From: Photobacterium sanguinicancri
Lineage (GTDB): Bacteria > Pseudomonadota > Gammaproteobacteria > Enterobacterales > Vibrionaceae
Assembly (NCBI RefSeq): GCF_024346675.1
Contig: NZ_AP024850.1
Span: 372,001-436,000 of the forward strand
Direction: 5' to 3'
Length of the DNA: 64,000 bases
In this document: in pieces, positions 42,352 to 51,565 of the stretch
How positions within the stretch are numbered: the first letter of the stretch is position 1
How the letters are laid out: each line of letters opens with the position of its first letter
Translations under genes and position numbers: made by a program
Notes under the pieces: model-generated
Database searches by the model: none
What the model saw: the letters and a program-made list of their open reading frames with translations, nothing else
What the model was told of the DNA's origin: nothing

Positions 42352-42558
42352 TTAATAGTTCATATCTTCTGACCAGCCATCAGAGTCTGATAAATCTGGT
42401 GCACCAGGAATAGCTTTTTCTTCTTCTGCCCATTCACCTAAATCAATTAATTGGCAACGCTTAGAGCAAAATGGACGATAGGCACTTTTTTCATTCCATT
42501 CTACATCTGCTTTACAAGATGGACATTTAACAATTGTCGGTGCGCTTGGTTGTGACAC
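42352..42558 (-). CDS. yacG: YacG, DNA gyrase inhibitor (zinc protein)
   Basis: Small zinc-finger protein that binds GyrB and inhibits gyrase in E. coli. 68 aa with zinc ligands Cys12, Cys15, Cys31 and Cys35 (CPSCK and CSKRC), then the conserved [15 protein letters not shown] segment and acidic tail. The start is GTG. Third gene of coaE-zapD-yacG; the gap to zapD is 9 bp. Confidence 0.94.
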   Translation of the reverse strand: MSQPSAPTIVKCPSCKADVEWNEKSAYRPFCSKRCQLIDLGEWAEEEKAIPGAPDLSDSDGWSEDMNY

Positions 42559-42567
42559 GGGCTGACC

Positions 42568-43305
42568 TCAGCAAATAGCAAGTTTAAATTCAATGGTATC
42601 GGCAATCGGTGCACCATCCTCAAATGGGATGAAGCGGATCGAAAAGCGATTACGATGCCCTGATATCATAGGGTATACACCGTAGCTCGGGCAAATTTGA
42701 ATGCGCAATAAACATGCATCATCGGCATCGTGCTGAAAGAACCCACCACGAGCGACCTGCGGTTGAAATTGACCTTGTTCACGCGTTAGGCGTAACCAAA
42801 GCAGTAAAGCATTGGATATCTCAGATATTGCCTCTAGCCAATTGGTCATATCGCTTTGCTTGTGTACCAAGGGTAAATGCAGCCAATGGTGCAGTGCGGG
42901 TAAATCAAAGCAGCAACTACCACCCGGGATTGAAAAGCGTTGCTTGATCCCACAAAGAAAGCGATCGTTACGTAATTCTTGACCTAAACGTGATGCTGTC
43001 ATCAGCTGGCGTTGCATTAGCTCGAGTTTATCCAGTAGCGTTAAAAGGGCTTGTTGGTCAACCCCTGGTACATCTAGCCAACGCTTAAGCTTGCTCGCTT
43101 GGTGGGTCAAATCTTTCGCTAACTCTGCTTTAAGCTGAATTTGCTCTAGGATCTCTAATAAATCAAACAGTGCTCGAAAGAATATTTGGTGTTGCCAGTG
43201 ATCCGTTTTTTGGCAAGAAGACTGCATCTGGCGAATGAGGTATTCCAGTCGCAGGTAAATTCGCACTTTTTCGTTGAGCGGATGTTCAAAATTATTTGTC
43301 TGCAT
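42568..43305 (-). CDS. zapD: ZapD, FtsZ-associated division protein
   Basis: Cytoplasmic protein that bundles FtsZ polymers through the FtsZ C-terminal peptide. 245 aa from the ATG at 43305, matching the E. coli start (MQT...FEHPLNEK); an in-frame ATG four codons upstream (43317) is possible and neither has a clear Shine-Dalgarno. Helical bundle N-terminal part (VRIYLRLEYLIRQMQ) and beta-rich C-terminal part with GHRNRFSIRF. Partner FtsZ is encoded 6 kb upstream. Confidence 0.93.
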   Translation of the reverse strand: MQTNNFEHPLNEKVRIYLRLEYLIRQMQSSCQKTDHWQHQIFFRALFDLLEILEQIQLKAELAKDLTHQASKLKRWLDVPGVDQQALLTLLDKLELMQRQLMTASRLGQELRNDRFLCGIKQRFSIPGGSCCFDLPALHHWLHLPLVHKQSDMTNWLEAISEISNALLLWLRLTREQGQFQPQVARGGFFQHDADDACLLRIQICPSYGVYPMISGHRNRFSIRFIPFEDGAPIADTIEFKLAIC

Positions 43306-43347
43306 AAGGTCGGTCATCTGCTGAGTTATCCATAACGTATTAAAGCG

Positions 43348-43953
43348 TTATTGGTAACGTTGGCTCAATTCGAGATAGTGATGATGCAATTGCGCCACTT
43401 TATCGGGTAAGGCGCTGCTATCACCATTATTACTAATAATGTCATCGGCTGCGGCGTTGCGCTCTTTCCTTGAGGCTTGCGCGGCCAATATGTTTTTTAC
43501 TTGCTCTTCGCTAACGAGATCGCGCTGTAAAGTACGTTCAATTTGCACGGACTCTTCTACATCTACGACCAATAAACGGTGAGCTAAAGACTGTAAGTTA
43601 TTCTCAACCATTAGCGGAATAACCAGTAAGCAATAGGCTGATTGGCTATTATCTATTTTCGTCAGCATGCGTTGACGAATTAAGGGGTGTAACAGTTCAT
43701 CTAACCAGCTTTTTAATCGTGGTTGAGAGAAAATTAACTCTCTTAACTTACTACGGTTTAATTGGCCGTCTGTCAGTAAGATGTCAGCACCAAGTTTTAG
43801 TTCAATGGCAATTAACCCTTCGCTGCCAGGTTCAACAACTTCACGTGCAATTACATCTGCATCAATAAGATCAATACCATATTGGGCAAATAGATTTGCA
43901 ACTGTGGTTTTACCACTGCCAATGCCACCGGTAAGGCCTACAACCATCGTCAT
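43348..43953 (-). CDS. coaE: CoaE, dephospho-CoA kinase
   Basis: Final enzyme of coenzyme A synthesis, phosphorylating the ribose 3' hydroxyl of dephospho-CoA. 201 aa; P-loop GLTGGIGSGKTT near the N-terminus, DADVIAREVV, and the LID region with RDLVSEEQ. The frame is open to 43986 inside pilD, but the ATG at 43953 has AGGA eight bases upstream and gives the normal N-terminus. Two bases after pilD, so probably co-transcribed with the pil genes. Confidence 0.94.
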   Translation of the reverse strand: MTMVVGLTGGIGSGKTTVANLFAQYGIDLIDADVIAREVVEPGSEGLIAIELKLGADILLTDGQLNRSKLRELIFSQPRLKSWLDELLHPLIRQRMLTKIDNSQSAYCLLVIPLMVENNLQSLAHRLLVVDVEESVQIERTLQRDLVSEEQVKNILAAQASRKERNAAADDIISNNGDSSALPDKVAQLHHHYLELSQRYQ

Positions 43954-43955
43954 TT

Positions 43956-44858
43956 TTACAGTCCTAAGTAGCTTGTCAGATACCAATCAATAATCTGGGT
44001 TCCCCACAGCATGCTGACCCAACCCGCCATTGCTAGGTAAGGGCCAAAGGAGAATGGTGCTTGGGTATCTGATTTCTGAATTTTCATTAAGATAATGCCA
44101 CAGATTGCACCAATTAACGAAGATAGTAAGATCACAAAGGGTAATGATTGCCAACCTAACCATGCACCAAGTGCCGCAAGTAGCTTGAAATCACCGTATC
44201 CCATCCCTTCCTTACCGGTCAGTAGCTTAAAGCACCAGTACAAACTCCAAAGTGACAGATAACCAAACATGGCGCCAATCAGGGCGTCTTCAATGGAAAC
44301 CGGACTTATTCCTAACACCGCCAGCATTAAGCCTGCCCACATGAGTGGCAGGGTGAGTTGATCAGGTAGCAGCATTTTATCGATATCGATAAAAGTTAAT
44401 GCGATTAAAGTGAAAGTGAAAAAGATCACTGCGATCGACCATTCTGATGGTGGTAGCAGTAAGGCCACCGTTGCTGTCAATGCGGCTGTGAGTAATTCCA
44501 CTAAAGGATAGCGTGCACTGATAGGGTGCTGGCAGTGGCGGCAGCGGCCTTTTAGCCACAACCAACTGAATATCGGAATATTATCTTTCGCCGTAATGAG
44601 CTCGCTACAGTTTGGGCAGCGTGAGCGCGGTACACTCAGGTTGAATGCCGGTTGTTTTTCCGCTGTTTTGTCTTTTTCTTCACCAGTACCATCACCTTGT
44701 TGAAACTCAGGGAAACAGTCAATACAGTCACGTTTCCACTCACGTTCCATCATGATGGGTAAACGGTAAATCACCACATTTAAGAAGCTGCCGATTAATA
44801 AGCCGAAAAGGGCGGCGAATGCAGGGTAAAGCCAAGGGTAATAAGTCAGCAGTTCCAT
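43956..44858 (-). CDS. pilD: PilD, type IV prepilin peptidase / N-methyltransferase
   Basis: Membrane aspartyl peptidase that cleaves type IV prepilins and type II pseudopilins and methylates the new N-terminus. 300 aa; zinc-like cysteines Cys81, Cys84, Cys106 and Cys109, and catalytic aspartates in FIDIDKMLLPD (158/160) and GYGDFK (223). An extended acidic loop (about residues 44-75, including GDGTGEEKDKTAEK) precedes the first CxxC pair. Start at 44858 rather than 44876 to match the family. Confidence 0.94.
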   Translation of the reverse strand: MELLTYYPWLYPAFAALFGLLIGSFLNVVIYRLPIMMEREWKRDCIDCFPEFQQGDGTGEEKDKTAEKQPAFNLSVPRSRCPNCSELITAKDNIPIFSWLWLKGRCRHCQHPISARYPLVELLTAALTATVALLLPPSEWSIAVIFFTFTLIALTFIDIDKMLLPDQLTLPLMWAGLMLAVLGISPVSIEDALIGAMFGYLSLWSLYWCFKLLTGKEGMGYGDFKLLAALGAWLGWQSLPFVILLSSLIGAICGIILMKIQKSDTQAPFSFGPYLAMAGWVSMLWGTQIIDWYLTSYLGL

Positions 44859-44913
44859 GATGAAATCTCTAGTCAATCTATGAGGTTATTGTAACGTGAA
44901 CGCGAGGAGGATC

Positions 44914-44948
44914 GCGAGTATTCAAGGCGTTAGCATCAATATACTCGC
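44914..44948 (-). repeat. Inverted repeat between pilC and pilD
   Basis: GCGAGTAT (44914-44921) and ATACTCGC (44941-44948) are perfect 8-bp arms with a 19-nt loop and no T-run. AAGGCGTTAGC also occurs twice (from 44924 and from 44972). It may be an intercistronic hairpin that affects the amount of pilD message. Confidence 0.55.
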
Positions 44949-44977
44949 AAGTTAGGTCGAAAGTGTTAGCGAAGGCG

Positions 44978-46198
44978 TTAGCCCATAACACTCATCAGGG
45001 TGAATATTGGCATATACATAGCTACTAATAGTCCACCGATGAGCCCACCAAGGATAATAATGATCAAAGGCTCAATGATTTTACCTAGGTTATCGACCGT
45101 ATTATCGACATCGCTCTCATATAAACTGGCAATCTTATTGAGCATGTCATCCAATGAACCAGATTCTTCGCCGATCATGACCATTTGTAGCATCAGTTCG
45201 GGAAACTCATTGCATTGGCGTAAAGACAGATACAGAGGCATGCCAGCAGCCGCGGCGGTATGGGCTTGTTCGACCGCTCGCTGAATATGTAAGTTCCCTG
45301 CTGTTTTTCCCGCGGATTGCAGCCCTGATAGCAAGGGAATACCCGCGGTAAAGGTGGTGGCGAGCGTTCGAGCAAATCGCGCAATGGTGGCTTTCATAAA
45401 CACGGTGCCCAGAATGGGAAAGCGTAAGCTCCACCGACTGACGGTAAGTTGAATACGAGGGGACTTTTTATAACTGAAAGTGAATATGATGATCGCAGCA
45501 ATTAAGGATACTGAAATAAGTAATCCATTGGAAGTGAGTAGATCTGAAGCCTTAATCACCTGGCGAGTAAACCAAGGTAACTGCGCACCAAAACTATGGA
45601 AGATGTCGGCAAATTGCGGGATCACAAACACCAGCATCATCACAGTGACGATAATGGCAGTTAGGGTCACCATGCCTGGATAAATCATGGCTTTAATCAC
45701 TTTTTTGCGCATTGCCTCGTGCTTTTCCCTGTATGTGGCAAGGCGTTCAAATATTTGTCCTAAATGCCCCGTTTCTTCACCTGTTGCGATTAAATCACAA
45801 TAAAAATTGTCAAATAAAGGCGAGCTGGTATGCAGTGCTTTTGACAGTGAAGCGCCTGCTTCGACTTGTTTATTAACCTGAGTCAGGGTAGCTCGCACTT
45901 CACTCTTTTGATGACTTTCTGCGATTAATTTTAGTGATTGCACCACAGGCACGCCAGATTCAATCATAGTGGCTAATTGACGAGTGACCGCAGTGACGTC
46001 GCTGGCTTCCATCTTGTTTTTCATTCGCGCGAATGTTGATGGATTACGGCGTTTGATTTTCTTTACTTGGATGCGCTGTTCGAGCAGTTTTTCACGGGCT
46101 TCTTGCTCTTGAAAGCCGACAATGACACCAGAGACTTTTCTCCCTGAACTATTGGTCCCTCGCCAGTGGTAATAGCGTAATTTGCTCACTTGCTTCAT
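44978..46198 (-). CDS. pilC: PilC, type IV pilus inner-membrane platform protein
   Basis: Polytopic platform of the type IV pilus machine that couples the PilB motor to pilin assembly. 406 aa with two tandem GspF domains, each with its transmembrane helices: the first includes EAGASLSKAL and GEETGHLG, the second AAGMPLYLSL and GEESGSLD. Its C-terminal helices contain the expected PLIIIILGGLIGGLLVAMYMP. Separated from pilB by 72 bp that contain a short tandem repeat. Confidence 0.95.
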   Translation of the reverse strand: MKQVSKLRYYHWRGTNSSGRKVSGVIVGFQEQEAREKLLEQRIQVKKIKRRNPSTFARMKNKMEASDVTAVTRQLATMIESGVPVVQSLKLIAESHQKSEVRATLTQVNKQVEAGASLSKALHTSSPLFDNFYCDLIATGEETGHLGQIFERLATYREKHEAMRKKVIKAMIYPGMVTLTAIIVTVMMLVFVIPQFADIFHSFGAQLPWFTRQVIKASDLLTSNGLLISVSLIAAIIIFTFSYKKSPRIQLTVSRWSLRFPILGTVFMKATIARFARTLATTFTAGIPLLSGLQSAGKTAGNLHIQRAVEQAHTAAAAGMPLYLSLRQCNEFPELMLQMVMIGEESGSLDDMLNKIASLYESDVDNTVDNLGKIIEPLIIIILGGLIGGLLVAMYMPIFTLMSVMG

Positions 46199-46233
46199 GC
46201 TGTGTCCTAAGTAATCGTATTTATTATGGCCTG

Positions 46234-46273
46234 GGTTATGCTCAGGGTTATGGTCAAGGTTATAGTTCGGTTA
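46234..46273 (-). repeat. Degenerate 12-bp tandem repeat between pilB and pilC
   Basis: On the plus strand GGTTAT/GGTTA recurs at 46234, 46246, 46258 and 46269, i.e. with a 12, 12 and 11 bp period (GGTTATGCTCAG, GGTTATGGTCAA, GGTTATAGTTC, GGTTA). The last unit runs into the pilB stop codon. Confidence 0.65.
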
Positions 46274-47956
46274 AAAATGCAGGACGCGCTGCAATTCCGT
46301 TAAACTGGTTGTGCCTTCACACAGCTTTTCTATTCCCGCTTGATTGAGGATTTGCATTCCTTGTTGACAGGCAATTGCTTCTAATTGCAGGGTGGTCGCT
46401 TTGGCCATTAAGGCTTCAGCCAGTTCACGGCTAAAGGTCATGACTTCATAAATACCGACTCGCCCAACATAGCCTTTATTGCAATCATCACAACCTTGTT
46501 CATTGGCTTGGAAAAGTTCAGCATCAACTGGGATGGAGAGTCGTGCGCGATGAATAGCTGCGAGAGAATGAGGTTGTTTACAGTTGCTGCATAAACGGCG
46601 TGCCAGTCGCTGGGCAATAATCAGGCTAAGTGATGAGGCTAAGTTAAAATCTTCTACCCCCATATTGGTTAAACGGGTGAGGGTTTCGGCGGCAGAGTTT
46701 GTGTGTAGTGTCGATAAAACAAGGTGGCCCGTTTGGGCGGCTTTGACCGCAATAGCGGCGGTTTCGATATCACGAATTTCCCCCACCATTACTACATCGG
46801 GATCTTGGCGCAAGAATGATCGCAGCGCATCGGCAAAGCTAAGCCCGGCTTGGTTATTGATGTGAACCTGATTAATGCCGGGTAAGTTAATTTCGACCGG
46901 ATCTTCGGCGGTAGAAATATTACGCTCATCGGTATTGAGGATCTTAAGGCCAGTATAAAGCGAGACAGTTTTGCCACTCCCCGTCGGCCCTGTCATTAAA
47001 ATCATCCCTTGCGGTTGTTGCAATGCTGCAAGGTAAGCGGCTTTTTGTTGTTGGTTATAACCTAGAATATCAATGTTTAAGCTGGCGCTGGTGCTGTCTA
47101 AGATCCGTAGCACCACTTTTTCGCCCCACATTGTGGGTAGAGTCGATACTCGAAGATCAACTGTAACTGTCGGGCTAAGTTTGAGTTTTATTCGCCCATC
47201 TTGTGGTTGACGGCGCTCGGCTATGTTGAGCTTTGACATCACTTTCAAGCGAGTTGATAGCCGCCGAGATAGATGTGCTGCTGGCGTGGAATACTGGTGC
47301 AATAAACCGTCACAACGAAAACGAATTCGAAAGAATTTTTCGTATGGCTCAAAGTGAATATCAGAGGCTTTCTTTCGTACCGCATCAAGTAGCACTTGGT
47401 TGATATAGCGGGTAACAGGTGCGGTGTCTTGGCTTAGATCATTCTCTTGTTCAATTTCACCCTCACTCAGATCGACCAGCTGATCCAAGTCATCTTCGCT
47501 GATCCCGCGTTGGTGAGAGGTTTCACCGACATTGCTGCCGTAAATTCGGCGAATAGCACTTTCTAATTGCTTATTATCAAGTAGCAGTGGCTCGATTTGC
47601 TTGCCTGTAGCGAAACGAAATTCATCTTGGGCGGCAACATTGGTTGGATCGCTGGTGCCCAAAAATAACGTGGTTTCAGTTAGCTTTAGCGGGATAACTC
47701 GATGGCGCAGGATTGTTTCGCGCTGGCGTAAATTTTCGCAACAGCTTTGGTAATCGTATTGGTGGATATCGGTTAAAGCTATGCTGAAAATAGATTCAAG
47801 CTGACGGGCTAAATCGTCACTGGTCAGTATAGTAAGATCGACCAACGCCGAGGGGATCGAGATCCCCTCGGCGTGGGCGAAACTACAGACTTCTTGTTGC
47901 TGCATCAGGTTAAGTAAACCTGATTGATGTAACACGGAAGTAAGTGTAGTTTGCAT
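46271..47956 (-). CDS. pilB: PilB, type IV pilus extension ATPase
   Basis: Hexameric cytoplasmic ATPase that powers pilus extension. 561 aa: N-terminal MshEN-like domain (about residues 1-150), N2 domain, and a RecA-like domain with Walker A TGPTGSGKTVS, the acidic DPVEINLPGINQV, Walker B DPDVVMVGEIRD and the histidine motif. The zinc motif CSNC...CDDC near the C-terminus is present. Starting at 47956 gives a one-base overlap with the pilA stop (TAATG) and the usual N-terminus. Confidence 0.95.
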   Translation of the reverse strand: MQTTLTSVLHQSGLLNLMQQQEVCSFAHAEGISIPSALVDLTILTSDDLARQLESIFSIALTDIHQYDYQSCCENLRQRETILRHRVIPLKLTETTLFLGTSDPTNVAAQDEFRFATGKQIEPLLLDNKQLESAIRRIYGSNVGETSHQRGISEDDLDQLVDLSEGEIEQENDLSQDTAPVTRYINQVLLDAVRKKASDIHFEPYEKFFRIRFRCDGLLHQYSTPAAHLSRRLSTRLKVMSKLNIAERRQPQDGRIKLKLSPTVTVDLRVSTLPTMWGEKVVLRILDSTSASLNIDILGYNQQQKAAYLAALQQPQGMILMTGPTGSGKTVSLYTGLKILNTDERNISTAEDPVEINLPGINQVHINNQAGLSFADALRSFLRQDPDVVMVGEIRDIETAAIAVKAAQTGHLVLSTLHTNSAAETLTRLTNMGVEDFNLASSLSLIIAQRLARRLCSNCKQPHSLAAIHRARLSIPVDAELFQANEQGCDDCNKGYVGRVGIYEVMTFSRELAEALMAKATTLQLEAIACQQGMQILNQAGIEKLCEGTTSLTELQRVLHF

Positions 47957-48405
47957 TAGCTTGCAGGACACCAATCAGCATTACCGGCACCAGCACAAGT
48001 TACAGCCCAAACAACACCGTTGGTAGAAAGGGTTGGTGTTACTGTAACAGTACCGCTAGCAGGTAAAGATCCTTTCGCTACAACTGTAGCAACGATAGCA
48101 CCAGTAGATGTACCTAGTGTTGCCTGTGCCGCAGTTGAATCAATAGTAAAGTCATCAGTTGCACTTTTCTGGAACTGTTGTGTACCTGGTACACCGCCAA
48201 CGCCACTAGTACAATCGGGTTTCCCATCAATCAAACAGATACCAACGGCAGTTTTAAAGGCGGCTGTTGCATTTAGCATTTCACTTGCGTGTGCTCGCTT
48301 GGTGTAATTCTGATAAGCGGGCACTGCAAACGCTGACAAAATCCCGATAATTGCCACTACAATCATCAATTCAATCAGCGTAAAACCTTTTTGCATCTTT
48401 TTCAT
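47956..48405 (-). CDS. pilA: PilA, type IV major pilin
   Basis: Type IVa pilin subunit of 149 aa. Leader MKKMQKG is cleaved by PilD before Phe, followed by [20 protein letters not shown] with the essential glutamate at +5. The body is Thr/Ala/Gly-rich with a likely C-terminal disulfide between cysteines in [11 protein letters not shown] and another pair around CLIDGKPDC. In Vibrios the equivalent pilus is used for attachment and DNA uptake. First gene of pilABCD; AGGA lies seven bases before the ATG. Confidence 0.94.
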   Translation of the reverse strand: MKKMQKGFTLIELMIVVAIIGILSAFAVPAYQNYTKRAHASEMLNATAAFKTAVGICLIDGKPDCTSGVGGVPGTQQFQKSATDDFTIDSTAAQATLGTSTGAIVATVVAKGSLPASGTVTVTPTLSTNGVVWAVTCAGAGNADWCPAS

Positions 48406-48747
48406 GTTTCTATCCTTGTATGCCCGAAGGCCTCGTAATTTGTTTAGCCAGATTAAAAGTTGGCTACAAGTGACGGAATCGAAAGGAATACTTTGCGCGG
48501 CGCAGTTTGAATAAATAGTTGGGGTATTACATTTGTTGCACTAGGTGCTTCGAGCTGGGTTGGAGCAATTGGTTATACCTGCTGAGTGTAGATCTTATTG
48601 ATAAATATAGAAAAGGAGAGCATAAGCTCTCCTTTAGATATTTTAAGATTCAATACTGTGTGTATTAGGTATGAAGGCCAGTGTCGGCCATACCTTTGCT
48701 TTAACTGTTTTGAACCGAATATATTTAAGCGACTTATTTGAAACGCC
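48406..48747. other. Gap between pilA and nadC
   Basis: No gene supported. It should hold the pilA promoter (minus strand, right to left), but I could not assign a -24/-12 or -35/-10 pair with confidence. The nadC terminator hairpin is at 48612-48631. A frame at 48573-48839 overlaps nadC in antisense-like register and has no ribosome-binding site or family resemblance. Confidence 0.5.
48606..48631 (-). terminator. nadC terminator
   Basis: AAAGGAGAGC and GCTCTCCTTT form a 10-bp stem around a four-base loop; on the minus strand it is followed by TTTTC and an AT-rich stretch. Confidence 0.75.
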
Positions 48748-49726
<979 letters not shown>

Positions 49727-49859
49727 TATGTAATGGATCATACCGCGACTGGTTCTCTGTTGCAGCATTTTCAGCAGAAGGTGTGATTTGGTGCTGTTCC
49801 GACTAAAATACCCTTGTTATATAAAATATCCTGGTTATAAGTGAGCGAGAATCTATTCA

Positions 49860-50426
49860 ATGGAGCAGTTAGCTATTCAAGCCGATCACTGGCTTAGCGG
49901 TATCAAACACGTACCATCCCCTTTTTATGACTCCCGTCCACAAGGTGAAGCGGTTTCTCTGCTGGTGGTGCACAATATCAGTTTACCGCCCGGTCAATTT
50001 GGCGGACCTTATATTGAGCAGCTGTTTACTGGCAAGCTTAACCCTGACGAACATCCCTATTTTGAGTTAATTTCAACATTTCGCGTGTCTGCGCATTGTT
50101 TAATTAGACGAAATGGCGATATCATTCAGTTTGTACCACTAGATTGTCGTGCTTGGCATGCGGGTGTTTCCCAGTTTGCTGAGCGTGAAAGATGCAATGA
50201 TTTCTCGATTGGCATCGAACTGGAAGGCACGGATACCCTCCCTTATACCCAAGCTCAGTATGTATCACTCACTGAGTTATCTCGGGTGCTTATGGACTAT
50301 TACCCACATATTGACTCCTCACGGATCACTGGTCATGAGTTTATCGCTCCAGGGCGAAAAACAGACCCAGGATTGGCATTTGATTGGCATGCGTTTAAAA
50401 CGACGTTAGCAGACCACAAAAGCTAA
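49860..50426 (+). CDS. ampD: AmpD, 1,6-anhydro-MurNAc-L-alanine amidase
   Basis: Cytoplasmic zinc amidase that removes peptides from anhydromuropeptides during wall recycling; where AmpC exists its loss derepresses beta-lactamase. 188 aa of the amidase_2 family; zinc ligands His38 (VVHNIS), His159 (GHEFIAPG) and Asp169 (KTDPG). No ampE gene follows; the next gene is pdhR. Confidence 0.95.
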   Translation: MEQLAIQADHWLSGIKHVPSPFYDSRPQGEAVSLLVVHNISLPPGQFGGPYIEQLFTGKLNPDEHPYFELISTFRVSAHCLIRRNGDIIQFVPLDCRAWHAGVSQFAERERCNDFSIGIELEGTDTLPYTQAQYVSLTELSRVLMDYYPHIDSSRITGHEFIAPGRKTDPGLAFDWHAFKTTLADHKS

Positions 50427-50638
50427 TCACTTGATTGGAAAATGAAAGGCAATTGGTCTGACCATTTAAACATCTTATGGCTGAGTCGCACGGTTATTTG
50501 TTTCGAGCTGTGAATTAATTTGTCTTAATAAGTTTTCATAAGTTGAAATTTTTGTTAAATCCCCCTTTGTTCTATGATTTCAATCAAGTTGCCAGTGGAC
50601 ATCTAAAAAAAATTCTGTAAACTTTCAACTAATTCGTA

Positions 50639-50655
50639 AATTGGTAATACCAATT
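50639..50655. promoter_or_regulatory. PdhR operator
   Basis: ATTGGTAATACCAAT (50640-50654) exactly fits the PdhR consensus ATTGGTNNNACCAAT and is extended by a matching A/T on each side. It lies 56 bp before pdhR, so PdhR should repress its own operon until pyruvate binds. Confidence 0.9.
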
Positions 50656-50710
50656 ACCCACGCAGCGGACTGGCCGAAATGCGGTTAAGTATAAGAACGA
50701 TAAAGAAAAA

Positions 50711-51484
50711 ATGACTTATAAACGCATCCGTCAACCTAAGCTTTCTGACGCTATCGAGCAAGAGCTCGAGCGATTGATCCTTGAGGGAACCTTATCCCCA
50801 GGGCAGCAATTGCCGCCTGAGCGTGAGCTAGCAAAACAATTTGATGTGTCACGCCCGTCTGTTCGCGAAGCAATCCAGCGCCTAGAAGCTAAAAAGCTAC
50901 TTACTCGCCGTCAAGGTGGGGGAACATTTGTAACCGAAAAACTATGGCAGAGCTTTTCGGAACCATTGTTAGAGTTGTTGGCGGCGCACCCTGAAACTCA
51001 GCTAGATTTGCTGGAAGCGCGCCATGCGCTTGAAGGACTAGCGGCTTACTATGCGGCATTGCGTGGTAATGAAGAAGATTTTACTCGGATCCGTGACTGC
51101 CATGCACGCATTCAAGACGCTCAGCAGCAAGGCGATTTAAATGCCGAAGCATCGGCAGTAATGCAATACCTGATAGCAGTGACTGAATCTGCACATAACG
51201 TGGTATTGCTTCACATCATTCGCAGCCTTGCCCCAATGCTAGAGCAAAACGTATTACAAAACTTTGAACTCCTGAATCGCCGCCCTGAAGTGGTAATGAA
51301 GGTGAGCAAACATCGAGCCGATATTGTGCAGGCGATCGTTTCTGGCGAACCGATTCTGGCTCGTGAAGCATCGCATGCACATTTGGCTTACATCGAGGAA
51401 ACCCTGTTGGATTTATCGCGTGAAGATAGCAGACGTGAACGCTCTCTTCGTCGGATTCAACAACGCAAGGACGGGCTGGATTAA
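50711..51484 (+). CDS. pdhR: PdhR, pyruvate-responsive GntR-family repressor
   Basis: Transcriptional repressor of the pyruvate dehydrogenase operon, released by pyruvate. 257 aa: winged-helix GntR domain (about residues 8-72, with [22 protein letters not shown]) and a C-terminal helical FadR-type (FCD) ligand domain (about 95-225). A perfect PdhR operator precedes it. Its stop codon lies in a 7-bp inverted repeat (TAATACC 51482-51488, GGTATTA 51507-51513) in the 81-bp gap before aceE. Confidence 0.95.
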   Translation: MTYKRIRQPKLSDAIEQELERLILEGTLSPGQQLPPERELAKQFDVSRPSVREAIQRLEAKKLLTRRQGGGTFVTEKLWQSFSEPLLELLAAHPETQLDLLEARHALEGLAAYYAALRGNEEDFTRIRDCHARIQDAQQQGDLNAEASAVMQYLIAVTESAHNVVLLHIIRSLAPMLEQNVLQNFELLNRRPEVVMKVSKHRADIVQAIVSGEPILAREASHAHLAYIEETLLDLSREDSRRERSLRRIQQRKDGLD

Positions 51485-51565
51485 TACCTTCATAACTATA
51501 ACGTAGGGTATTAGACAGTCGCGACATTGTTAGTTTTGTAGATTATCAACGAAAGGATAGATCGC

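Noticed and set aside
48406..48560. Sigma-54 promoter of pilA
   Set aside because: No GG-N10-GC pair with good flanks was found on the minus strand in the right place.
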